7,422 nucleotides of DNA, from contig JAISIU010000013.1 in assembly GCA_031261885.1 (NCBI GenBank), positions 1-7,422 of the forward strand. Direction: 5' to 3'. The translations under genes were made by a program, and so were the position numbers. The notes under the pieces were generated by a model that worked only from the letters and a program-made list of their open reading frames with translations, was not told where the DNA came from and ran no database searches. The DNA is from Bifidobacteriaceae bacterium (lineage in GTDB: Bacteria > Actinomycetota > Actinomycetes > Actinomycetales > WQXJ01). Position 1 is the stretch's first letter. The number at the start of each line of letters is the position of its first letter. Shown here piece by piece: positions 1 through 5,607 of the stretch.

Positions 1-119
1 GGATCGCGGGCCTGGCGGTGCGCCTCGACGATCGCGGCGCGCTCGTGCTGCGCCGCGCGGACGGCCGCGAGCTGACGATCGAGGCCGGCGACGTCCGCAC
101 GGCCCACGCGGCCGCCTGA
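1..119 (+). CDS. birA: Biotin-protein ligase, C-terminal end only (partial)
   Basis: The 5' end is cut by the window edge. Reading in frame from base 3 gives 38 codons ending in TGA at 117-119. The peptide runs IAGLAVRLDDRGALVL, then RRADGRELTIEAGDV, and ends in an Ala-rich tail. The pattern G-x-A-x-x-[LI]-D-x-x-G-A-L-x-[LV]-x-x-x-x-G-x-x-x-x-[IL]-x-A-G-D-V is that of the small SH3-like C-terminal domain of bacterial biotin-[acetyl-CoA carboxylase] ligases. These enzymes join biotin to the carrier domain of acyl-CoA carboxylases in the cytoplasm. The catalytic domain lies outside the window, so the call rests on a short tail. Another SH3-like domain protein is possible. The next gene starts 21 bp downstream on the same strand. 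Confidence 0.6.
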   Translation, partial: IAGLAVRLDDRGALVLRRADGRELTIEAGDVRTAHAAA

Positions 120-128
120 GCAGCGCGG

Positions 129-134
129 TACCGT
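129..134 (+). promoter_or_regulatory. Candidate -10 element for leaderless PHP gene
   Basis: TACCGT fits the actinobacterial -10 consensus TANNNT. Its last base is six bases before the GTG start at 141, so transcription would begin at or next to the start codon. No Shine-Dalgarno-like AGGAG is visible in the 20 bases before this GTG. Both facts agree with a leaderless mRNA, which is common in Actinomycetota. There is no convincing -35 box. Read-through from the upstream gene remains possible. Confidence 0.35.
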
Positions 135-140
135 GGGCGC

Positions 141-1001
141 GTGCGCATCGACCTGCATACTCACTCCTCGGTCTCGGACGGGACCGAAACCCCGGAGGAG
201 TTGATCGCCGCCGCGAAGCGGGCGGGCCTCGACGTCGTGGCCCTGACCGACCACGATTCGACGGCGGGCTGGGACCGGGCGGCGGCCGCGGCCCAGCAGC
301 AAGGCATCGTCCTGGTGCGCGGCGCGGAGTTCTCCTGCCGCCAGGGCCGCATCGCCGTCCACCTGCTCAGTTACCTTCAGGACCCGGACTACGGGCCGAT
401 CCGCGCCGAGCTCGAGCGGGTCCGGGCCTCACGCGTGGAGCGCGCCCGGGCCATCGTCGACAAACTGGCCCGGGACTACCCGATCACGTGGGAACAGGTC
501 CAGGCCCAGGCCGGCGACGCCCACACGATCGGCCGGCCGCACATCGCCGACGCGCTCGTGGCGCTCGGGGTCGTGCCGGACCGGACCGCCGCCTTCGAAT
601 ATCTGCTCAGCCCGCGCGGCCCGTACTACGTGCGGCACTATTCGCCGTCCGCCACCGGCATGATCGAGCTCGTGCGCGAGGCCGGCGGCGTGCCCGTGAT
701 CGCCCATCCCGGGGCCGTCGGACGGCACCGGATCGTCGACGACGACGCGATCGCCGACATGGTCGACGCGGGCCTGGGCGGCATCGAAGTGCGCCACCGC
801 GACAACCCGCCCGAACAGCGCAAACGCCTCGCCGAGCTGGCCGAGCACTTCGACCTGTTCACCACCGGCTCCAGCGACTACCACGGCGCCGGCAAGCCGA
901 ACCGCCTCGGCGAGAACCTGACCAGCGACGCCGCCCTCGCCGCCATCGAGTCCCAGGCGTTCGGCGTCCCCGTGCTCCGCCCGGTTCCAACGGCGCGATA
1001 G
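141..1001 (+). CDS. PHP-domain metallophosphoesterase (TrpH/RNase AM family)
   Basis: A 286-residue cytoplasmic protein, full length for the family. It opens directly with the PHP metal motif DLHTHSSVSDG (His6, His8, Asp13). Further likely metal ligands are LTDHDS (Asp37, His38), GAEFS (Glu63), His74 in VHLLSY, GRPHIA (His134), IAHPG (His189) and SSDYHG (Asp246, His248). This is the full ligand set of the trinuclear PHP phosphoesterases related to E. coli TrpH (RNase AM) and the nucleoside 3',5'-bisphosphate phosphatase of Chromobacterium. Members of that group remove 3'-phosphate from pAp-like nucleotides or trim 5' ends of short RNAs. Which substrate this one uses cannot be read from sequence. 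The GTG start is chosen because the PHP motif begins four codons later, leaving no room for a later start. No ribosome binding site is evident. It converges with the helicase gene, with a stem-loop between them. Confidence 0.93.
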   Translation: MRIDLHTHSSVSDGTETPEELIAAAKRAGLDVVALTDHDSTAGWDRAAAAAQQQGIVLVRGAEFSCRQGRIAVHLLSYLQDPDYGPIRAELERVRASRVERARAIVDKLARDYPITWEQVQAQAGDAHTIGRPHIADALVALGVVPDRTAAFEYLLSPRGPYYVRHYSPSATGMIELVREAGGVPVIAHPGAVGRHRIVDDDAIADMVDAGLGGIEVRHRDNPPEQRKRLAELAEHFDLFTTGSSDYHGAGKPNRLGENLTSDAALAAIESQAFGVPVLRPVPTAR

Positions 1002-1043
1002 AAAAGGGCGTCCGCGTCTCCCCGAAGGGAAACGCGGACGCCC
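1002..1043 (-). terminator. Intrinsic terminator of the helicase gene (possibly bidirectional)
   Basis: A perfect 12-bp stem, GGGCGTCCGCGT (1006-1017) with ACGCGGACGCCC (1032-1043), carries an upper 4-bp stem TCCC/GGGA (1019-1022 with 1027-1030) and a CGAA loop. On the minus strand the stem is followed at once by TTTTC (complement of 1001-1005), so it is a good rho-independent terminator for the helicase. The plus side lacks a T-tract. The stem begins four bases after the PHP stop codon and may still protect that mRNA's 3' end. Confidence 0.85.
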
Positions 1044-1060
1044 AAACGCGAGGTGCGTGC

Positions 1061-1097
1061 CGTCATCGTCCGTCCCCAGAACGGGCCGGCGATGACG
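1061..1097 (-). other. Second stem-loop in the helicase 3' untranslated region
   Basis: CGTCATCGTC (1061-1070) pairs with GGCGATGACG (1088-1097): ten pairs including one G-U, with a 17-base loop. It starts six bases after the helicase stop and precedes the stronger terminator hairpin on the minus strand. It may stabilise the mRNA end or assist termination. It has no T-tract of its own. Confidence 0.5.
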
Positions 1098-1103
1098 ACG
1101 GTG

Positions 1104-2732
1104 TCAGTCCGTGGGACGATTCACGCGCGTGCGGCGGCGCGGCCGGGACTGGCCGGACCCGCCCTGGCTTTGGCGCGGCGCCTCGGAGCGGGGCACGGAA
1201 CCACGGTCGCGGTCCCCGCCCGACCCGCCGCGCCCGCCATGGTGCGAGCGTCCGCCGCGCGCCGAACCGTGGCCCCGGCCGCCGCGGTCGCGGCCCGAGC
1301 CGCGGGACCCGCCGCCCCGGTGCCCGGTCTCGCCCAGGTCCTCGACCGCCTCGGCGTCGAGCCCGGCCAGCACGCGCTTGGATCGCGGCAGCGTGCCCGT
1401 GACGCCCTCGGGGATGTCGAGGTCCTCGTACAGGTGCGGCGAGGTGGAGTAGGTCTCGCGCGGTTCCGGCTGGCCGATCTCGAGCTGGCGGTCGATCATG
1501 CTCCACCGTGGGACGTCGTCCCAGTCGACGAACGTGACGGCCGTGCCCTGGTGGCCGGCGCGGCCCGTGCGGCCCGTGCGGTGCAGGTAGATCTTCTCGT
1601 CCTCGGGGCACTGGTAGTTGATGACGTGGGTGACGTCGTCGACGTTGATGCCGCGGGCCGCGACGTCCGTGGCGACCAGGACGTCGACCTTGCCCTTGCG
1701 GAAGGCGCGCAACGCCTGCTCGCGCGCGCCCTGCCCGAGGTCGCCGTGCAGCGACGCGGCCGCGAAGCCGCGGTCCGTCAGGTCCTCGGCGACGCGGGCG
1801 GCCGTGCGCTTGGTCCTAGTGAACACGATGGTGCGGCCGCGGCCGTTGGCCTGGAGGATGCGGGCCAGGACCTCGACCTTGTTGAGCGCGTGGCAGCGGT
1901 AGATGAACTGCTTGATATTGCGCACCGTGGCCTTGGAGTCCTCCGGGTCCTGGGCGCGGATGTGCGTGGCCTGCGTCATGTAGCGGCGGGCCATCGCGAC
2001 GACGGCGCCCGGCATGGTGGCGGAGAACAGCATCGTGTGGCGGTGGGCGGGCGTGGCCGCGAGCAGCGTTTCGACGTCCGGCAGGAAGCCGAGGTCGAGC
2101 ATCTCGTCCGCCTCGTCGAGCACCACGGTGGTGGCGTGCGACAGGTCGAGGTAGTGCTGACGCAGCAGGTCGATCATGCGGCCGGGCGTGCCGACCACGA
2201 TCTCGACACCGTCGGTCAGGGTCGCGATCTGCGGCTCGTAGGCGCGGCCGCCGTACAGCTCGATGACGCGGATGGGTCGTTCGCCGGTGGCCGTGCGCAG
2301 GTCGCGGGCCACCTGGACGGCCAGTTCGCGCGTGGGCAGGACCACGAGGCCCTGCGGCTTGCCGGGGGCCGGCAGCGAGTCGAAGCCGGGTTCGCCCGGG
2401 GCGAGGATCTTCTGGATCAGCGGGATGCCGAAGCCGAGGGTCTTGCCGGTGCCGGTCTTGGCCTGGCCGATGATGTCGTGGCCCTGGAGGGCCGTGGGCA
2501 GGGTCAGGGCCTGGATCGGGAACGGGTGGGTGATGCCCACCTTGGCGAGCGCGTCGCAGATGCGGGGGTCGACCCCGAGGTCCCGGAAGGTCTCTTTCTC
2601 CTGCTGCTGCGAGGAGTCGGTGGTGGCGGTGTCGGCCATCTCGGCGGCCGGTTCGGCCGGCTCCGGGACGGCCGTGGCTGCGCCGGCCTGATCGGTGGGC
2701 GCGACGAAAAGTGCGGTTTGTTTCGTGGACAT
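1104..2732 (-). CDS. DEAD-box ATP-dependent RNA helicase with Arg/Gly-rich tail
   Basis: 542 residues from the chosen ATG at 2732. All core motifs are present in order: Q-motif region (Phe49 to Gln74), motif I AKTGTGKT (91-98), Ia PTRELA (133-138), Ib TPGR (182-185), II DEAD (206-209), III SAT (237-239), IV IVFTRT (302-307), V ATDVAARGIN (354-363), and VI HRTGRTGRAG (384-393). The protein should unwind short RNA duplexes or remodel RNA-protein complexes in ribosome assembly, RNA decay or cold adaptation. The first 45 residues are low-complexity (Ala, Pro, Glu, Thr). The last 70 (472-541) are rich in Arg and Gly with SRGSGRDRGGRG-type repeats, an RNA-binding tail seen in CsdA/RhlE-like proteins. 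The start is uncertain. ATG 2747 is in frame but abuts AGGAG with no spacer. ATG 2732 lies 15 bases from that AGGAG. The frame stays open to a TTG at 2834 with no good ribosome binding site. A terminator follows the gene. Confidence 0.96.
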   Translation of the reverse strand: MSTKQTALFVAPTDQAGAATAVPEPAEPAAEMADTATTDSSQQQEKETFRDLGVDPRICDALAKVGITHPFPIQALTLPTALQGHDIIGQAKTGTGKTLGFGIPLIQKILAPGEPGFDSLPAPGKPQGLVVLPTRELAVQVARDLRTATGERPIRVIELYGGRAYEPQIATLTDGVEIVVGTPGRMIDLLRQHYLDLSHATTVVLDEADEMLDLGFLPDVETLLAATPAHRHTMLFSATMPGAVVAMARRYMTQATHIRAQDPEDSKATVRNIKQFIYRCHALNKVEVLARILQANGRGRTIVFTRTKRTAARVAEDLTDRGFAAASLHGDLGQGAREQALRAFRKGKVDVLVATDVAARGINVDDVTHVINYQCPEDEKIYLHRTGRTGRAGHQGTAVTFVDWDDVPRWSMIDRQLEIGQPEPRETYSTSPHLYEDLDIPEGVTGTLPRSKRVLAGLDAEAVEDLGETGHRGGGSRGSGRDRGGRGHGSARGGRSHHGGRGGSGGDRDRGSVPRSEAPRQSQGGSGQSRPRRRTRVNRPTD

Positions 2733-2733
2733 C

Positions 2734-2752
2734 GAGATGAGAGTCATCTCCT
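2734..2752 (-). promoter_or_regulatory. Leader hairpin overlapping the helicase Shine-Dalgarno
   Basis: On the minus strand AGGAG (complement of 2748-2752) is the only Shine-Dalgarno-like run near the helicase start. A perfect 7-bp inverted repeat with a 3-base loop, plus-strand GAGATGA (2734-2740) and TCATCTC (2744-2750), ends one base before ATG 2732. It includes three bases of the Shine-Dalgarno and all of the alternative ATG at 2745-2747. If it forms in the mRNA it could limit ribosome access. The repeat is seen directly. The regulatory role is inferred. Confidence 0.45.
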
Positions 2753-2963
2753 GATCGGTCACGGCAGCCGCGCCCGGCGGACATGTGCGGGCCTGCGGGC
2801 GGGCGCCTAGTCGTTGTGGCAGCCGATCGCACAAATCCCGTTCCGGCCCGCGCCGCTGGGCGGCGGGAGGAACCGTTCACTTCAAGCTGCACACGACCGG
2901 TCAGCCCTGAAATACGCCTCCAGTTTACTCGCCTCGTGTCTCTCGCGCGCGGCTTCGCCGTGC

Positions 2964-2995
2964 CCGGGTTGGCCCGGGAGTGGGCCGGGTTGGCC
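2964..2995. repeat. 11-bp direct repeat, 21-bp spacing, upstream of mauE-like gene
   Basis: CCGGGTTGGCC occurs at 2964-2974 and again, identical, at 2985-2995. The start-to-start distance of 21 bp is two helical turns, so both copies face the same side of the DNA. The pair ends at a TANNNT motif (2996-3001). This geometry suits a dimeric activator or repressor such as a response regulator. G+C-rich sequence can also repeat by chance. Confidence 0.45.
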
Positions 2996-3052
2996 TACCC
3001 TTGGGAGGAGAACCCGCCGTTCGCGGGCGGATCGTAGGGAGAGGAGCCGAAA

Positions 3053-3616
3053 GTGTCTGAACCGGAAGCGGCCGCCGATGCCGTCGCGGCCGTCCCGGAT
3101 CCGGGGTCGCCTTCCCACGAACCGGGCCGCTGGGGGCGCGTCCAGCCGTGGGTGTCGCTCGTGGTCAGGGTCGGCCTCGCCTTCGTGTTCTTCTGGTCCG
3201 GCATCGCGAAGATCTCGGACCTCGACCAGGCCCGCCGGGCCGTGGCCGCCTACCAGCTGTTCCCCTACACCATCACGCAGATCATCGGCGTCGGCCTGCC
3301 GATCGTCGAGCTGGCCGTCGCCGTGCTGCTGCTGGCCGGCCTCGTGACGCGCTACACGGCCATCGTGTACATCCTCATCATGGCCGCGTTCATCTTCGGC
3401 ATCGCGCACAGCTGGGCCTCGGGCCTCAACATCGACTGCGGCTGCTTCGGCGGCGGCGGGGCCATCACGGGCAGCGCGAAGGCCGAATACATCGAAGAGA
3501 TCCTCCGCGACGTCGGGCTCGCCCTGTGCGCCGCCTATCTGGCCTGGTGGCCCAGGACGCCGTTCTCGGCGGACAAGGCTCTAAGGCTCTTCCCGGAAAG
3601 GACACCATTGCCATGA
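3053..3616 (+). CDS. MauE/DoxX-like integral membrane protein with CxC motif
   Basis: 187 residues beginning at GTG 3053. AGGAG (3042-3046) sits six bases upstream, within a GGGAGAGGAG run, and fixes the start. After about 30 acidic and Pro-rich residues come four likely transmembrane helices (about 32-50, 76-97, 102-120, 148-166). The first carries the DoxX/MauE signature FFWSGIAKISDL. Between helices three and four lies NIDCGCFGG with Cys129 and Cys131, the paired cysteines typical of MauE-type proteins. MauE was named from methylamine utilisation, where it is needed to mature a disulfide-rich subunit. In Actinomycetota such proteins often sit beside DsbA- or thioredoxin-like genes. It probably passes electrons between membrane carriers and the downstream DsbA-like proteins. 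That partnership is inferred from the motif and from the 4-bp ATGA overlap with the next gene. Confidence 0.85.
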   Translation: MSEPEAAADAVAAVPDPGSPSHEPGRWGRVQPWVSLVVRVGLAFVFFWSGIAKISDLDQARRAVAAYQLFPYTITQIIGVGLPIVELAVAVLLLAGLVTRYTAIVYILIMAAFIFGIAHSWASGLNIDCGCFGGGGAITGSAKAEYIEEILRDVGLALCAAYLAWWPRTPFSADKALRLFPERTPLP

Positions 3617-4443
3617 GCTTGCCGCACAACCCGTATGGACAGGGCGGCGCGCCGCGACCGGCGGCCTCCAAGTCGAGTGTGGTGGTCGTGGCCGTCGTCG
3701 CGATCATCGCGCTCGTCGCCGCCGTGGCCGGCCTCGTGCTGACGCTGACGAAGAAGACGGAGCCGGCCCAGGTGGCCCAGGCCCCGGCCACGGTGACGGC
3801 CACGGTCACGGCCCGCGGTGCCGCGTCATCGGCGGCGGCCGCCCAGGCCACACCGACCGCGGACCTGGCGGCCGAGACGCAGGTGACGGGCGTCATCGTC
3901 GGCGGCGGCGGCCAGGCGCTGAAGGCGCTGCCGAACGCTTCCGCGATCCGCCTCGACGTCTTCGTCGATTACATGTGCCCGTACTGCGGCCAGTTCGAGA
4001 CCACGTACGGCGAGAAGCTGCTGGGCTACGTCAAGTCCGGCAAGCTGAACCTCGTGGTGCACAACCTCTCGATCCTCGACCGGCTCTCGAGCGGCACGCA
4101 GTACTCGACCCGGGCGGCGGCCGCGGCGCTGACCGTGGCCCAGGAGGACCCGGCCCACTACTACGCGTTCCACATGGCGCTGTTCGACAACCAGCCCGAG
4201 GAGAACTCGACGGGCATGACGGATGAGCAGATCGGCACGTTGGCCAAGGGCGCCGGCGTCTCGTCCACGGTGGTCAAGGAGATCTCGGCCGGCAACCTGA
4301 CGCAGGCGCAGTCCGCGGTCGAGCAGCTGACCACGGGCGCCGAGGACGCGGGCCTGACCGGCACGCCCACCATCCTCGAGACGAAGAATGGCGCCACCAC
4401 GTCCGTTTCCGACATGAGCACCCTTCTCAGCGAACTGGGCTAA
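3613..4443 (+). CDS. Membrane-anchored DsbA-like thioredoxin-fold protein (CPYC)
   Basis: 276 residues. ATG 3613 overlaps the previous stop as ATGA, and GGAAAGGA (3596-3603) precedes it, so the two genes are probably translationally coupled. A short Pro/Gly-rich cytoplasmic N-terminus leads into one hydrophobic segment (about 22-45), then Lys-Lys and a low-complexity Ala/Thr linker to about residue 90. The thioredoxin-fold domain follows: DVFVDYMCPYCGQFE with active-site Cys122 and Cys125, a helical insert with GTQYSTR and NQPEENSTGMTDEQIG, and the cis-proline loop TGTPT (Pro252). These are the only cysteines. The lack of a signal-peptidase site suggests an uncleaved anchor with the domain outside the membrane. 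It should oxidise or isomerise disulfides in exported proteins. It resembles the next gene closely. A reductase role cannot be excluded, since redox direction depends on potential and partner. Confidence 0.92.
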   Translation: MSLPHNPYGQGGAPRPAASKSSVVVVAVVAIIALVAAVAGLVLTLTKKTEPAQVAQAPATVTATVTARGAASSAAAAQATPTADLAAETQVTGVIVGGGGQALKALPNASAIRLDVFVDYMCPYCGQFETTYGEKLLGYVKSGKLNLVVHNLSILDRLSSGTQYSTRAAAAALTVAQEDPAHYYAFHMALFDNQPEENSTGMTDEQIGTLAKGAGVSSTVVKEISAGNLTQAQSAVEQLTTGAEDAGLTGTPTILETKNGATTSVSDMSTLLSELG

Positions 4444-4539
4444 TCTTTTTCGCGTCGTCGCGCCCCATGACTGGCGGACGCGCGTCCCGGCCGCCTCATG
4501 GCGCCGCGGTCCACATCATCGACCCGTAGGATTTCCGAT
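4444..4539. other. Gap between the two DsbA-like genes, with palindrome
   Basis: The gap opens with a T-tract (TCTTTTTC directly after the first stop) that has no strong hairpin before it. It contains a perfect 12-bp palindrome GGACGCGCGTCC (4476-4487), and an alternative pairing GGCGG/CCGCC (4473-4477 with 4491-4495). AGGA (4528-4531) lies eight bases before ATG 4540. Whether the second DsbA gene has its own promoter here is unclear. The palindrome could be an mRNA hairpin that sets the expression ratio of the two genes. Confidence 0.4.
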
Positions 4540-5424
4540 ATGGCTAAGAACAATCAGCCGCGCAGCGCCGGCACGAACAAGGCTGCCGCCAGGGAGGCCG
4601 CGAAGAAGGAGGCTGCCCGCATCAAAGCGGAGCGCGAGGCCAAGGAGCGGCGCAACCGGCTGCTCATCATCCTCGCGATCATTGTCGGCGTTGTCGTGGC
4701 GGCTGTTGTCATCACGCTCGTGGTCGTCATGGGGCACCGTGCCGACTCGCCGACCAGCGCGGCGCTGACGCCGCCGGGGGCCACGGACAACGGCGGCGTC
4801 GTGATCGGCAAAGACGGTGTGCCCGGCGATGAGGCGCCGTCCGGTTCGGACGTCATCACGGTGGAGATCTATTCCGATTACATGTGCCCGTTCTGCGGCA
4901 AGCTGGAGACCTCGATCGAGTCGACGCTGGACCAGCTGCGCCAGTCCGGTGACATCCGGCTGATCATGCACCCGCTGGCCCTGCTGGACGGGTATTCGGA
5001 GGGGTCGCAGTATTCGACCCGCACCGCGAACGACGCGGCGGTCGTCATGAAGTACCAGCCGGACAAGTTCATGGCCTTCCACAAGATCCTCTACGCCAAC
5101 CAGCCCGAGGAGAACACGACGGGTCTGACGGACGCCAAGCTCGCGGATCTGGCCGCCCAGGCGGGTGTGTCGCAGTCCGTGATCAACAAGTTCTCGAAGC
5201 AGCCGCTCAAGGACTGGGTGACGCTGGCCACGCAGAACGCCGAGTCGGACGGCCTCAACGCGACGCCGGACGTGTTCATGTACAAGGGCAACAACCAGCG
5301 CGTGAAGTGGAGCCAGTGGAACACGATGACGCTCGGCGAGGCCATTGACAACGTGAAGAAGGGCCTCCCGCCGGACGGCACGGCCGACACCTCGGATGAC
5401 AGCGGGGACACCACCCAGCAGTAA
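4540..5424 (+). CDS. Membrane-anchored DsbA-like thioredoxin-fold protein (CPFC)
   Basis: 294 residues from ATG 4540, chosen over the in-frame ATG 4498 because TAGGA (4527-4531) stands eight bases before it. The first 40 residues are strongly basic and Ala-rich (AAREAAKKEAARIKAEREAK) and look helical and cytoplasmic. One transmembrane segment (about 41-64) follows, then a linker. The oxidoreductase domain has EIYSDYMCPFCGKLE with Cys116 and Cys119, GSQYSTR, NQPEENTTGLTD, and the cis-proline loop NATPD (Pro243). The C-terminus is acidic and Ser/Thr-rich. The order of motifs matches the upstream gene, so the two are tandem paralogues with different N-termini and active-site dipeptides (PF here, PY upstream). 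Likely role: a second extracytoplasmic thiol oxidase or isomerase with a different substrate range. The basic N-terminus is the main feature the upstream copy lacks. Confidence 0.92.
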   Translation: MAKNNQPRSAGTNKAAAREAAKKEAARIKAEREAKERRNRLLIILAIIVGVVVAAVVITLVVVMGHRADSPTSAALTPPGATDNGGVVIGKDGVPGDEAPSGSDVITVEIYSDYMCPFCGKLETSIESTLDQLRQSGDIRLIMHPLALLDGYSEGSQYSTRTANDAAVVMKYQPDKFMAFHKILYANQPEENTTGLTDAKLADLAAQAGVSQSVINKFSKQPLKDWVTLATQNAESDGLNATPDVFMYKGNNQRVKWSQWNTMTLGEAIDNVKKGLPPDGTADTSDDSGDTTQQ

Positions 5425-5435
5425 CGGGTTGTGGG

Positions 5436-5472
5436 CCGCGGGCTTCGCCCTGCGGGGCCGGCTGCGGCCGGC
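5436..5472 (+). terminator. Tandem GC-rich hairpins after the DsbA-like genes
   Basis: CCGCGGG (5436-5442) pairs with CCC-T-GCGG (5448-5455) around a CTTCG loop with one bulged T. Next, GCCGGC (5457-5462) pairs perfectly with GCCGGC (5467-5472) around TGCG. There is no T-tract, so this would be a U-less terminator of the kind proposed in Actinomycetota, or an RNA-processing barrier. It lies between the second DsbA stop and the tRNA gene, ending three bases before the tRNA. Confidence 0.4.
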
Positions 5473-5474
5473 AG

Positions 5475-5547
5475 GCCACCTTAGCTCAGTTGGTAGAGCG
5501 CTCGCCTTGTAAGCGAAAGGTCGTCGGTTCGAACCCGACAGGTGGCT
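5475..5547 (+). tRNA. tRNA-Thr (anticodon TGT)
   Basis: A full cloverleaf can be drawn. The acceptor GCCACCT (5475-5481) pairs with AGGTGGC (5540-5546). The D-arm is GCTC...GAGC (5484-5499). The anticodon loop CTTGTAA (5506-5512) has anticodon TGT at 5508-5510. The T-arm GTCGG-TTCGAAC-CCGAC runs 5523-5539. The discriminator is T and the CCA end is not encoded (the next bases are CAG). The anticodon stem CTCGC/GCGAA has an unpaired C-A at its outermost position (27-43) and four good pairs. It reads Thr codons ACA and possibly other ACN. A minus-strand ATPase gene ends about 60 bases downstream. tRNA 3' ends are common integration sites, but I find no second copy of this 3' end in the window. 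Confidence 0.97.
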
Positions 5548-5565
5548 CAGAGCAAGACCGCCGAT

Positions 5566-5598
5566 GCCGCCGCACGGGTCAGGTCTGACAGTGGCGGC
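5566..5598. terminator. Hairpin between tRNA-Thr and the convergent ATPase gene
   Basis: GCCGCCGC (5566-5573) pairs with GTGGCGGC (5591-5598), with one G-U. Inside it GTCAG (5578-5582) pairs with CTGAC (5585-5589). On the plus strand only TTT follows, so a U-tract is nearly absent. It lies 18 bases after the tRNA and 9 bases past the ATPase stop, and could separate the two converging transcripts. Confidence 0.4.
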
Positions 5599-5606
5599 TT
5601 TGGCCG
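5587..5606. repeat. 20-bp direct repeat, copy 1 (next to the ATPase stop)
   Basis: GACAGTGGCGGCTTTGGCCG matches 7148-7167 at 18 of 20 bases; the two differences are adjacent (CT versus TG at positions 12-13). This copy begins one base past the stop codon of the complete ATPase and overlaps the hairpin arm at 5591-5598. The two copies are 1561 bp apart in the same orientation and enclose the ATPase gene with its control region. Confidence 0.55.
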
Positions 5607-5607
5607 G

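Larger units (their letters stand above)
2733..3052. other. Divergent intergenic region between helicase and mauE-like gene
   Basis: These 320 bases have no convincing gene. Open frames here lack ribosome binding sites and family signals. The region must hold the divergent promoters. A possible helicase -10, TAAACT on the minus strand (2922-2927), has no matching -35. On the plus strand TACCCT (2996-3001) fits TANNNT about 50 bases before the mauE-like start, again without a clear -35. CCCGC/GCGGG (3013-3017 with 3023-3027) forms a small hairpin just before the plus-strand ribosome binding site. Confidence 0.5.

Noticed and set aside
488..1402. Plus-strand open frame of 304 codons, Arg/Pro-rich
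   Set aside because: It is an out-of-frame shadow of the PHP gene that runs through the terminator hairpin and into the helicase antisense strand.
1053..2810. Plus-strand open frame of 585 codons opposite the helicase
   Set aside because: It is the antisense of a clear DEAD-box helicase. Its translation is a Gly/Ala/Arg/Asp/Val mixture without a family motif, caused by high G+C third positions on the other strand, and it has no ribosome binding site.
2733..2834. N-terminal extension of the helicase to the TTG at 2834
   Set aside because: The added 34 residues contain no motif and no good ribosome binding site precedes the TTG. The AGGAG at 2748-2752 points to a start at 2732 or 2747.
2783..3347. 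Small open frames in the divergent region (2783-3037 and 2814-3347)
   Set aside because: They have no ribosome binding site and no family signal. The longer one runs out of frame through the MauE-like gene, whose frame has clear membrane helices and a strong AGGAG.
5527..5534. GTTCGAAC palindrome as a LexA or other operator
   Set aside because: It is the universal T-arm and T-loop (G-TTCGAAC) of the tRNA-Thr.
5523..5547. tRNA 3' end as an attachment site duplicated by an integrated element
   Set aside because: No second copy of the tRNA 3' end was found in the window and there is no integrase gene. GACAGTGGCGG nearby resembles but does not match GACAGGTGGCT.
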